Assembly: GCF_000151315.2 (NCBI RefSeq)
Contig: NW_011887302.1
Location: 925,108-989,107 of the forward strand
Length of the DNA: 64,000 nucleotides
Direction of reading: 5' to 3'
Origin: Capsaspora owczarzaki ATCC 30864
Taxonomy: Eukaryota; Opisthokonta; Filasterea
Shown here: in pieces, positions 32,079 through 42,777 of the stretch
How positions within the stretch are numbered: the first letter of the stretch is position 1
Layout: each line of letters starts with the position of its first letter
Notes under the pieces: generated by a model
What the model saw: only the letters and a program-made list of their open reading frames with translations
Told to the model about the DNA's origin: nothing
The model's database searches: none
Translations under genes and position numbers: made by a program

Positions 32079-33915
32079 TACTCGAGCACCTGAAAGTGCA
32101 ATCCGACGAGGATCAAGAACAATGCCAACAAAAAAGGACAAAAGTGAGTTTCCTTGTTGGGGTTGACAATTTGTGACATTTGTGTTGAAAAGGTGGATGG
32201 AGGGTTGTTTTCCACACAGCTAAGGCGCACGCTCACATCATACGAGTAGTAGTCGATTGCTTTGTGAGAAAAGACACCATGGTCATACTTTTCAATGTGG
32301 TACGGACAACCGCACAAAATGGGGGGGGGGGAAATGGGGAACCGTGCGCATGTTTTGTTGCAAACAACTGATAACGAAATTATTGTATGATTGTAAATCA
32401 TTGGCAACGAATCAAACCCAACAAAAATCCTCCCCCACAAACTGACATTTGTAAACTGACATTTTTACCAATCTAATAACGTCGTGACATGAGCTCTGTG
32501 CTGCTGCCTGGTCACCAGGTTTCTCGCTCCTTTTCTTCCTCGCTCTCTTCCTCGGCAAACCCTCAGTTTTATCAGACTCCCACATCTCCAACACGAGGGG
32601 GAGGGGGGATGCAATGGAGCTGTGCGGCTCGATTTGTTTAATCCATTGCGGCAATCCCACAAAGCCCCGCACAAACCCGTCGAGCCCATTGTTTTGGTAT
32701 CGGCAACGACGCGCCGGCTTGTGTCGCTCTCGACGAAGGGCTGATTATAAACGCTCTCATCTGCGCTTCGTATTTGTGGAGACCCCGCCATCCGCACGAC
32801 ACCGAGTGTTGGCGCCATGAAGAAACAACACCGTCAGGGAAAACACCAACAAAACCGCAAAGCCACGCGACCACGATAACGATCAGTGCCGAATGGATGG
32901 ATGCATTGCCACTCTGCTCAACATGTTGAATGAATCCCATGGCATATACGCCGCTCATGTCATGGTTGGGGGAAGGGAGATGTAATGGAAAAGCGGACGC
33001 AGGAGATCTCACTTACGAAAAAAGAAAAACCGAACGTAAAAAAAAAAAAAAAGTGGACTGGCCAATTTCTGAACCAGGAAGATGTCATTCTGCTTTTGAA
33101 CGAAGCGAGAGCAGACGAGCTACGGCATGTGCAAGCAAGTGCTCTAAGCAGGCATCACTACCGTGCATTTCTTGTACGCCCTTATGCAATGGGTTGAAAG
33201 CGGCAGTGCTTGGAATCGAAAGTGGAAGTCGGCAGATGCCCAAACCTCAGTCTGCTCCGATTTCTGCTTCGACCTCAGACCACGAACTGAGTCATTACTG
33301 CAGCATGCATGAACATAAGTGTAAAGCAGCGCGTGTCGTACAACTTCTTCATACTGGCAGCAGCGGCGTTCGTTCTGGCAACTTCCGAAATCACGCTCGG
33401 GTGATGACTTTGAGGTTTATTTCCCAAGTAGAATCAGCACTTTCTCTTCTCTCGCATAGACCGGTTGTTTGATAGTTGGATTACACACTCCGTTTGAGTC
33501 GCCGATAGGACCTCTCTTTGCTGGGATTTGCTGGGGAGTTACCGTCAATTCATCGGTTCGAGAGCGCGAAAGGTGGATGACAACTGCGACCATTTGCGTG
33601 AACAACAACCATCCTGGAAATACAATGACAGAACCTGCGATGCCATGTTGTGAGACTCCGAATCCTGCGCGTTTGGGTGGGTTGACTGATCCAAATTCTC
33701 GAGTACGAAATCACATCTCAAATCATCCGTCACAACCAACCGGCTACCTTTGCCGACTGGGATGGACTCGACTCTGAGTCTTGAATATGTCATACAAGTG
33801 ATGTTCGACACCTCGAGATGTGCATCTTTCACAGTTCGTTGATGCTGAATCACTTTTGGCGGGAAATTCGCGCGCGCTCAGTCTTTCTCTTTTGCTGGCG
33901 GCTAGTTTCTTCGCA
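32079..33915. other. Spacer between receptor-like gene and RECQL4, no confident gene
   Basis: About 1.8 kb holding the upstream regions of two divergent genes. A G run lies at 32321-32330 and an A run at 33039-33052. Short open frames (for example 33545-33853 minus, 32930-33472 plus) give no recognisable protein. Confidence 0.4.
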
Positions 33916-36900
33916 ATGGAGGAGACTCGCTCGGACAGCAGCAGCAGCAGCGAGGCTGAACTGAGCATACTGAAGCGACAACTGAAGCAGTGGGAGCACG
34001 ACTTTCGCCAGAGCCACGGCGGGCAAAGCGCGACTCGACAGGACGCAGATGCCAATCCAGTGATCAGTCAGTAACGACGAGCGCCCCAACCAACCCCCAT
34101 GCATGATGATCTGTACAATGCATCACGATGACTGACTGTGCTTTGTTGTGTGCACTTGCCGTCCAACAGAGGAAGCTTATGCTCGGTACGCGCAGCTGAA
34201 GCAGGCCGCATCGTCCTCCTCCACATCGAGCCAGCATGCACAACGCGCGTCGAGCAAGCGTCCGCGGGAAGACGAGGCCAAGGTGACAGAGTCGTCCCTG
34301 CCAGCAATGTACAATGTGTGGCTGAAGCCTGGTAACAGCAGCCAGCCCAGCACCACTGCGGCCAATGATCCTGCTGCGAATCCGACCGACGAGACCGATC
34401 GCATCAATGACGACGCATTCATCCGCCGAAGCGACTTTGCCATGATGTCAAAACGATCACGTATGTCTGGCGATTCGACCAAGCAAGCGACCGCCGTGTC
34501 ATCCGAGGAGTATTTGCATCCTGCAGTGATTTTGCGACGCGCCAAATCTGCGACACAACGCGATCGTCCCGAATTGCCGATGCCAGCTGCACCTTCCATA
34601 CCACTCAATCGCGCATTGCAGTGGCCAAAGTCAGCTACAGCATCCAGAGTTGCGGGAGGCGTTGCGCCAAGCACGCCACCACGACCAGCTTGCCCCGAGC
34701 CCAAAGAATCTCTCACCAACGATCTGCCAGCGCGACCTGAAGGCCACGATCTCCAAGAACAAGCACTGGATGATACGTCCGTTAGCGAGCTCGAGCGCAG
34801 GGTGGATGACAATCTGATGGACGAGGACAACGAGTACGCGAACCAACTTGACGACGACGACCAAAGTGACGACGACGATGATGACGACAGTGACCAGTTT
34901 GACGACGAGGTCGGCACCGAAGATGATGACCGATACTATGACAGCGAAGATTACTACGACTATGACGACGACACTGTGGCCTGCGATGATCAGCTGGAAG
35001 ACGAGACCGACTCGGCCGAGCCGCTTGCCATCCGACCAGGGTTTGGCTTCATTCGATCAGTACAGCGACGACATGGCGCGATGAGTGGCTTTTCGTTGAC
35101 TTTGGCGGCAGCCATGGACGTGGCAGAGTACGACGTCGGAGTTGATGGTGCTCGCGACGCTGCGTTGGAGCAAGCCTCGCGCGAGAAGCGCAAAGCCGAA
35201 TTAGCCGCAGTTGTGCAGGCGATGGAGGACCAGCGTCGTCGCGCCGAAGCAGCCGAGCAGTCCATGGCTCCGAGGCAAGGTTTTGGCGGAAACGACAACG
35301 GCAACTATGTTCGGCTCAACCTCCGGAATCGCCACTTTCGCCGCGGCGCGCTCAACAAACCACGCAAGGGCGGAAAGTTTGGGCGATCGTCCGGGCGATA
35401 CAATGCGCGAATGGCGAAAGGCGACGGCACGACGACCGTCCGTGCGCAAACTACTCTGGGCGATGGCAAGGACCGCGCGCCGTTTCACGAGCTCGACGTG
35501 GATGCCTTTGCTGTTTCTGCGTCATCTCGCATACCAGAAAGCAACAGTGAAGAGCGTTCCGACGCCGTCAATCCTGCAGGTGCAGACGAGGAGGCTCAGG
35601 TTCAGCTCGCAGGACTAACAGCGAAAGATTTCCTTTCCGACGATGAAATGCAGCTCGACAATGATGACGACACAAGTGCTGCTCAATCTACGAGTCACTC
35701 ATCTGCTGTTCGTGCGAGCCACAACCACGAAAAACTCCCTCCATTCATGCACCAGCTGGAGCAACTCGCCCGCAATCCCGCCTTTGAGCCAGAACTCTAT
35801 TTACGAGACCTGTTTGGATTTGACTCGTTTCGGCCTGGCCAGCGCGATACTGTTCTCCGTTTGCTGCAGCGGCAATCCACTCTGGTTGTGCTTTCGACTG
35901 GCGCCGGCAAGTCGCTTTGTTATCAGCTGCCAGCCTATCTGTTTGCCTACCCTCAGCGCACGGATCAGGCCTCTGCGATCTCCGAAAGGCGTCCGCTACC
36001 TGCACGGCGCCAGCGCGCCAGCGTGCAGGCGTGATTGACAGCGATAGCGAGAGTGAGAATGAGAGCGAGGCCCCTCATCCCGATCTCGACGCTCCAACCA
36101 AAGCGGTCGGCTGCCAGAGCATCGCGTGGTAGTGGCGCCCGAGGAGCATCTACGTCCAAGCACAAACAAGTCAAACAAGTGGCAGCCATCACCCTCGTTG
36201 TTTCACCCCTCGTATCCCTCATGGACGATCAGCTCCTTCGCTTGCCATCCAAGCTCGCTGGAGCCTGCTTCCACTCGGGCTTGAGTGGCCCTCAGAAGCA
36301 GCGTGTTATGCACGAGGTTCTCGCTGGCGAGGTTGCGGTGCTTTTTGTTGCGCCGGAAACGCTCGTCTCCGAGTCATTCTTGCGCCTGGCATTGTCGGCC
36401 TCCTTCCCACCGATTGCGTTTGCCTGTGTTGACGAAGCCCACTGTGTCTCGCAGTGGTCGCACAACTTTCGACCAGCCTACCTTCGGCTCAGCAGCGTCC
36501 TGCGGAATCGTCTTGGCGTTCCTGCCATTCTCGCCCTCACCGCCACTGCGACCACAAAGTGTATCCAATCGATACGCGAGCACTTGGGCATATCCCCAGA
36601 GGGCTTGGTTCATGGCTCGCCTGTGCCGCGCAATCTCGCGTTGGGTGTGACTCAGGAGCGCGATCGCGACCGCGCGCTCGTCCTCCTCCTGAAAGAGCGC
36701 GAGCCGTTTTGCCATTATGACTCGGTCATTGTCTATTGCACGCGCCAGGTCGACACTGATCGTGTGGCCTTGTCACTGCGCGTCCAAGGGGTGGATGCTG
36801 CGAGTTATCACGCTGGCATGCCTCCCCGGTCGCGCGCAGCCGTTCAGCGCAAGTTTATGAGCGGGCAGCTGCGAGTCATCGTTGCGACGATTGCCTTTGG

Positions 36901-38296
36901 CATGGGACTCGACAAGTCGGATGTACGCGGCGTCGTCCATTACAACATGCCCGGGTCGTTTGAGAATTACGTCCAGGAGATTGGTCGTGCGGGGCGGGAT
37001 GGCCTGCCCGCATCCTGCCATGCGTTTGTCACTCGCGACGACTACCTCCATTTACGCCGCCATGCATATGCTGATACCTCCGAGTTTATCACGATCAAAA
37101 AGCTGCTGGCGATGGTTTTTGGAACGTTGGGCGCCGCCACTACCGCGTCTCAGGACAACGCTGAGAGCGAGGGGCAACCCAAACATCCACGCATCCGTGC
37201 CGTTTGTACCGAAAAGGTCGAGCAAGAACTGGATATTCGGGCCGAAGTGGTGGAAACCATTTTATTGCAAATTGCGGGCAAAGGACTGATTGAGCTCCTG
37301 CCCCAGTTCCAAGCCACCGCCGTGCTGCATCTGCAGCGAGCGCCTGCGACGTACTGTGGTCCATCCGCGTCGCTGCTTCGACGCGCGATCCTTGATGCAG
37401 CGGCAGCCTCGGCCAAGCAAACCTCGGACGTGGCCACTGGCGGGCGTTTCACCGTCGACCTACCCGCCATTGCAACCACCACCGGGTTGAGCGTGGGAGT
37501 GGTGCGCCGCGAGCTCTCGGACTTGCCTCAAACTCGCGGCGACCGAGTTGATTTCACCGACTGGTCATTCCTGATTGTCGTGCGCTCGTTGCCGTCACGG
37601 CTCGAGTTTGATGGCTTGATTGATGCCATCATGGCCCACATGACTGCCATGGAGACGCTGCAGCTCCGCAAGGTGCAGTCCATCTTTCGAATGCTCACAG
37701 ACCTGACCAACACGACTGCTGGAACGGTGCGCGATCTTTACCCGGTCGCAGCTCGACTGTTGCAGTCGCACACCCAGAACGAGCAAGCGTACCGGGATTT
37801 TCTGCAAACGCAACAGAGCTTGTTGCATTCCCACGCGCCATCAGCCGTTCTTGAGGTGGATCAAGTCGAAGCGGAGCTGCCAGCGGCACCCTCCATTCCA
37901 AATCTAAGCGCGCGGATTCGGGAGCAGATTGACCAGTATTTTGCCGCCGACGCCGACGAGAACCAGGCTCAAAGCTCCAAAGCTGGTCAAGGAGACGACA
38001 CCAGCGAAATTCCGTCTGAAGACGATGTGGAAACGCGTGCGTCGTCTGACGATTTGGAGCCCCCACTTGGTGGGGACGCCATCCAGGATGCGCGACACAA
38101 CATTCGTTTGCTCATCTCCAACCATTCCCTGCGAAGCGCCCGTCTCATTGCCAAGGTGTTACAGGGCATTCAAACACCCTGTCTGCCCGCCAAAGACTGG
38201 TACGCTCATCCACTGTGGGCAAAGCACCTGGCCGCGCCGTTCTGGCAGCTGCGGCAACTGGCTCTCGAAGAGCTCATTTCGGCTGCTCGACATTGA
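33916..38296 (+). CDS. RECQL4: RECQL4-type DNA helicase with Sld2-like N-terminus
   Basis: Exon 1 33916-34066, exon 2 34170-35990, then probably a 24-100-nt exon from 36029, and a last exon to 38296. The N-terminus [12 protein letters not shown]…[15 protein letters not shown] (joined in phase 1) matches the Sld2/DRC1 segment of RECQL4, used for replication initiation. A long acidic disordered stretch follows. The helicase core begins [14 protein letters not shown] with Walker [12 protein letters not shown], then [17 protein letters not shown] box [45 protein letters not shown] and [12 protein letters not shown]. The [12 protein letters not shown] wording is typical of RECQL4 rather than BLM/WRN. 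Between 35990 and about 36180 the frame is broken by a TGA at 36032; a 38-nt intron (35991-36028) and a second short intron (e.g. GTCGGC…CCAAG or GTGAGA…CCAGAG) would restore it while keeping an acidic [10 protein letters not shown] segment. C-terminal part is family-specific. Confidence 0.92.
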
Positions 38297-38459
38297 TTCA
38301 TCCTGCTTTTCGAACGTTGGTTTTGGGCGTGCTGTTTGTCACACATCTCGTTCCGCGTTTTTCTAACATTGTTATTCAATTGCAAAACAAAAAAATCTCA
38401 TCTTCAACCCAAAATTAAAAATCGAATTTTTGTCACAATCATCCGTTGTCGGCCAAATG

Positions 38460-39989
38460 TCATCGCGGTTGCTGTTGAAATAATTTAAACCATTCTAGCA
38501 TATCTGTCGGAGGAGGCTGAGGTATTGCTGGCGGCTGCTGCTGTTGCTGCTGTTGCTGCTGCTGCTGAGCAAGTTCGGTCAATTTCCGCATGGCATCTGC
38601 CTGCGAAGGCGGAAGGACAAACTGCTGTTGAGCGGCAAACATGGCTGCTGCAGCCGCCACTGTTGATGCTCCTCCGGATGATGGCTGTAATTGCGGGTGC
38701 AGAAGAGGTTGGAGCGGCATCTGAAGCGGCTGCTCTGGCTGCTTCCACTGGAGTCGTGCAGCAGCAACGCGCTGTTGCAAGACACCCACCTCGTGCTGTA
38801 ATTGCAACAGTTCGTCGTGCATGGAGAGGCAACGCGCGGATAGCGACCGAGTTGTTTCCTCCATGTCGATGAGCTTTTGCTTGCGTTTCACGTTGGTACG
38901 AAAGGTGGTGCTCGCAGCGCGTGCTCGGTTCTGTTGGGTCGCGTCGCTTGCTTGCTGTTCCAGGAGGGAGGCGGATTGCAGCAAAGCGTGCGGTCCACCG
39001 TCGTCGTCATTTTCGCCGCCGCTAAGGTTGTCTGCCGTCCCACTTGCCGGGTGCATCGGGTCGGCCATGTGAATGCTACTCGATGCCGTCGCCGCCACTA
39101 TGGATGAAGTCTCGTTGAATGCTGGCGGCGGTTGAGCAACGAGCGTGCCAGTTGTTCGCATCGCCCCGAGAATCTGGTCGAATGGCTTGTTTTCAAAGTG
39201 ATCCACTTGGGGCGCCAAAGACGAAGCATCCATGGCCATTGCTACGTTTGTGTCAACACCATGCCTTTGTAGTTGCATCTCCTGCAGCCCTGTCTGAGCA
39301 TGGTTGGAGGTACTATTCGCATTCGCACTAGACTGAGAATTGGCGTCGTGCTGCTGGGCTTGGTCCAACAGCGCCTGCTGCTGCGCGCTCAGCGCCTCTC
39401 GGACTGTTGCAGGGACCTGTCCTGCTGCTGCCTTCATAGACACGGCGACGACGGTGGCCGATCGCGGCGGAACCGGCACGCGCGGGACGTTGCTCCACGG
39501 CGGGAGAATCGGCTTTGCTGGCGGCGCGTCTGCATCCTCTCCGACTCCAGCAGTACTTGCAGCAGCAGTAGTAGTAGAAGTAGGAGGAGGAGGACTGGAC
39601 GTCGCAGCAGCAGCAGCTGGAGCGGTGGCACCTGCTGACGAAGCGCGCGGCTGCGGCTTGGCGTCGCTTGCTGTTGGACTGGTCGCTTCCTCAATGATCA
39701 TACTTCCAGATGCGTTAGAAAACCGCCTGACTGATGGCGATGCAGACAGCAGCGCCGTGATGAGGCTGAGCTCGAGCTCGCGCTGCTCTGCCATTCCCGT
39801 CCCAGCAGCTCCAGCAGTTCCAGCAGTCCCAGTTGTCGCAGCAGTCCCTGCAGACTCTGACACTGCCATGGCTGATGATGATGACGATGACGATGCATGG
39901 GATGCCAGAGTGGCGGTGCTGGCATCCGTCGGAGTGGTTGACGTGGTTGAGGCCAGCTGAGCCACCGCGCTCGCCAATGGAGAGCTCAT
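38460..39989 (-). CDS. Q-rich nuclear protein, possible bZIP-like factor
   Basis: Single-exon frame of 509 residues. Most of it is low complexity (Ala/Ser/Thr, Gln, Pro). One ordered segment in the C-terminal third (about residues 359-415) reads RARAASTTFRTNVKRKQK followed by LIDMEETTRSL…MHDELLQLQHEVGVLQQRV. The AAS-x2-FR…KRKQK basic patch and the following heptads resemble fungal/ATF4-like bZIP domains, but the invariant Asn is not in its normal place and two extra residues lie before the zipper. It could therefore be a diverged bZIP or simply a basic coiled coil. The C-terminus is Gln/Pro-rich, as in activation domains. It is tail to tail with RECQL4 (163 bp) and head to head with FOXRED1. 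Confidence 0.5.
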   Translation of the reverse strand: MSSPLASAVAQLASTTSTTPTDASTATLASHASSSSSSSAMAVSESAGTAATTGTAGTAGAAGTGMAEQRELELSLITALLSASPSVRRFSNASGSMIIEEATSPTASDAKPQPRASSAGATAPAAAAATSSPPPPTSTTTAAASTAGVGEDADAPPAKPILPPWSNVPRVPVPPRSATVVAVSMKAAAGQVPATVREALSAQQQALLDQAQQHDANSQSSANANSTSNHAQTGLQEMQLQRHGVDTNVAMAMDASSLAPQVDHFENKPFDQILGAMRTTGTLVAQPPPAFNETSSIVAATASSSIHMADPMHPASGTADNLSGGENDDDGGPHALLQSASLLEQQASDATQQNRARAASTTFRTNVKRKQKLIDMEETTRSLSARCLSMHDELLQLQHEVGVLQQRVAAARLQWKQPEQPLQMPLQPLLHPQLQPSSGGASTVAAAAAMFAAQQQFVLPPSQADAMRKLTELAQQQQQQQQQQQPPAIPQPPPTDMLEWFKLFQQQPR

Positions 39990-40469
39990 ACGATGACGAC
40001 GGCGGGGGTAAAGGAAAAAGAACTGAGACTGAGACTGAGAAGAGAAGCGCTGAGAGTGAATATGAAAATATGAAAGTATGAAAGTATGAAAGTATGAGGA
40101 GAATTAAAGAATGGAGGCGATGCAACTGAGATCAAAGGGGGAGGAAAGGAAGGGACGAGAGAAAGAGCGAGAGAGAGAGAGTGAGGGTGAGATTGGCGAG
40201 CTCAGAGAGAGGCAGAGACAAAACAAAGAGCTCAAGTGGCGCTCCACATTGAGACGATACATGCATCTGAGCAACAAAAGGGGGGGGGGATAAGGGGATG
40301 AGTGGCGGATGGTCGAGAAAACACAGGGTCTCAGAGATCAGAGTAAGGAAGCGGTAACTCGCACTGTCTCAGACTCTCTCAGACTTTGCTGTGTGTTGAA
40401 GGATGTCTGAACAAAGTCCATGATTCATCGTGACTCAGAATCAGAGTCTCAGTCAGCCAGCCTGCACTG
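39990..40469. promoter_or_regulatory. Divergent promoter region, bZIP-like / FOXRED1
   Basis: 480 bp between two head-to-head starts. It holds a 9-bp tandem repeat (TATGAAAGT type, about 40060-40098), CTGAGA hexamers at about 40024-40041 and again many TCTCAGA words near 40330-40450, and a GA-rich stretch 40140-40230. Promoter role is inferred from position. Confidence 0.45.
40060..40098. repeat. 9-bp tandem repeat
   Basis: About four copies of TATGAAA(A/G)(T) in the divergent promoter region. Confidence 0.8.
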
Positions 40470-42524
40470 TTGCTCAGTCCTTTTCCAATGATGCTGATGC
40501 TGACGCGTGGAGTGCAATCCATGCACCCACTTGCCGCCGCTGCTGCTCCTTCTGCGACGACGAGTGGGTTATTAACTCCCATTGCCATGATCGCCACTCG
40601 CGCTGCTCCAGCTGTCGCCGCTGCCCAGTCCAAGCGAACTGCGAGCAGAGTCAGCAGCGGACGTATGAAAGCAATCTCCGACAATCCTTCCAGCCTGACT
40701 GGAGGTCTGTTGCGACGCCACTTTAGCTCCACTGCGATCGCTCAGGCATCATCAACGTCATCATCGTCATCAGCATCGGCTCAGGGCGCGGTGCCCAGCG
40801 TGTGCGATGTGCTCATCCTCGGCGGCGGAGTTGTCGGATCGTCGACCGCGTACTTTACGTCGTCCAGGTTCCAACCGCGTGCGCCGGGCCAGCCGCCAGC
40901 TGCAATTGCGCAGAGCTCATCCGCAAGCAATCCGCGCGTCGTTGTGATTGAGCCAGACAGCTCGTACGCGTCGGGAGCCACGGCGAGGTCGGCCGGATCG
41001 ATTCGGCTCCAATTCTCAACGCCAGAGAACGTTCTCATCTCGCAGTTTGGAGCCCACTTTCTCAAGAACTTGAACAGGTACGGCCGCAGCAGAGAGCGAA
41101 TATCTCGAAGTGGATGAATACGTTGCATTTGGTTGAGTCACGCTTGGTGCTTCGAGTGTCACAACTCCGCCCGAGACCAGGACTCAGTCTTCTCCCGCTA
41201 ACTCCGCCGTATCCATGACGGCTTTGAATCTGGTGTTGTTGACGAATTGCAAACAGCTATCTGAAAGTGGATGATGACATTGACTTCAAGTTGCATGAAA
41301 AGGTATCTGAATTGAAATTCCGGATTGCAAATCGTTGCACCCCCACACAGCAAGCAACTGACTCCATCTCTGTGTCTTGGGATCTTTGTTACTTGGAACT
41401 TTCTCTCAACTCTCGACGTTAGGGATATCTCTTCCTGGCCACCAAGGCATCGGCAGGCGTCCTGGCCAGCAACTCGGCCATCCAGAACAGCCTCGGCGCC
41501 AAGACTCTGCTGCTGACTCCGGAGGCCATCCGGGAGCGTTTCCCTTACATCCACACGGAAGATCTCGACTCTGGCGCTCTGGGACTGGAGAACGAAGGCT
41601 GGTTTGACCCCTATTTGCTCATGACCCTGTTCCGTCGCAAGGCCATTCAACAAGGCGTTCAATACGTGACTGGATATGCCATCGATTTCAAGAAGGACTC
41701 GACCGGCAGGCGCGTGGAGCGTGTGGTCGTCCGACTCGCAGACGGGTCTGTCACAGAGATTGGCGTTCGCTCGAATGTGGTCAACGCGTCGGGCATTGTT
41801 GGTGCAAGTCTCACCGCCAAGCTGGATCCATCGTTCGATCTTCCCGTTCGGCCGCGCAAGCGCTTTGTCTACGTGCTTTCGCTGAAGGAGCGGCTACCAG
41901 ACAACTGCCCATTGGTAAAGGGGATGCGCGAGGCTTTTTTTTTTTGATTTTTTGTTTTTGGATTGGCGTGAATCGCAAACTAACCTGTCTTTCTCTTGGA
42001 TAGGTGATTGACCCTTCAGGTGCATACTTTCGACCGGAAGGACAGCAGTACATTTGTGGTATGTCGCCTCCTGAGAACGAAGACCCGGACTGCACCGATC
42101 TGGAAGTGGACTACAGCATGTTTGAAAACACGGTTTGGCCCATCCTGGCATCGCGCGTACCTGCATTCGAGTATGCCAAGTGTGTGAATGCCTGGGCTGG
42201 CCACTACGACTACAACACGTTCGACCAGAACGTAATTCTCGGTCCCCATCCCAATGTCTCCAACTTTTTGCTTTGCAACGGCTTTTCCGGCCACGGTTTG
42301 CAACAATCTCCGCAATCGGGCGGGCGCTCAGCGAGCTCATTGTTGACACAAAGTTCTGTAAGGCTTTGAGCGGAGTGTGGAGAGCGGAAGGCGTGGATTT
42401 GTGCTTGTCAAGAGGTTGACTGTTTTTGGCGTGTGTTTGAACAACAGCTACGCTCGACTTGGCTCGACTGTCTGCTGATCGACTCTTCAACAACATGCCT
42501 GTTCTCGAAGTGAACGTTGTTTAG
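40470..42524 (+). CDS. FOXRED1: FOXRED1-like FAD-dependent oxidoreductase, one-base frame break
   Basis: Exons 40470-41077, 41257-41302, 41423-41914, 42004-42357 and 42448-42524. An N-terminal Ala/Ser/Arg-rich stretch (about 100 residues) looks like a mitochondrial presequence. Then come the FAD dinucleotide motif [74 protein letters not shown], and the hallmark [17 protein letters not shown] plus [11 protein letters not shown]. All joins agree in phase except that exon 4 is one base short: after GLQQSP the family pattern ([15 protein letters not shown]) continues in the next frame, from about 42311. With one base more, exon 4 would join exon 5 ([14 protein letters not shown], stop at 42524) in phase. 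This suggests a sequencing deletion or a very recent mutation. FOXRED1 is a complex I assembly factor of the DAO family. Confidence 0.92.
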
Positions 42525-42777
42525 CATCGTTCGGCCACTTCAAGTCCATTGTTATGCATCAAGGTTTTTTTTTTTTTTTTTTGTGAAAGCGGTTGTTTGT
42601 TGTTTGTTTGTTTTTGTTTGACGATGCGAGAACTGGTGCAATGCGTTGGCAAATACTTGGCGATGACAACAGAACAAACTTTTATTTTTGATTCCCGTCC
42701 ACACAGCAGCACAAATTTGAACGGTTCTGAAAAACCCCACGGACGGCGCACAGTGAGGTTTCCGCGAAAGTATGTCG

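Noticed and set aside
33050-33200. Short frame resembling RsfS/MALSU1 (NQEDVILLLNEARADELRHV)
   Set aside because: Only one weak helix matches; the conserved following strand and the C-terminal motif are missing.
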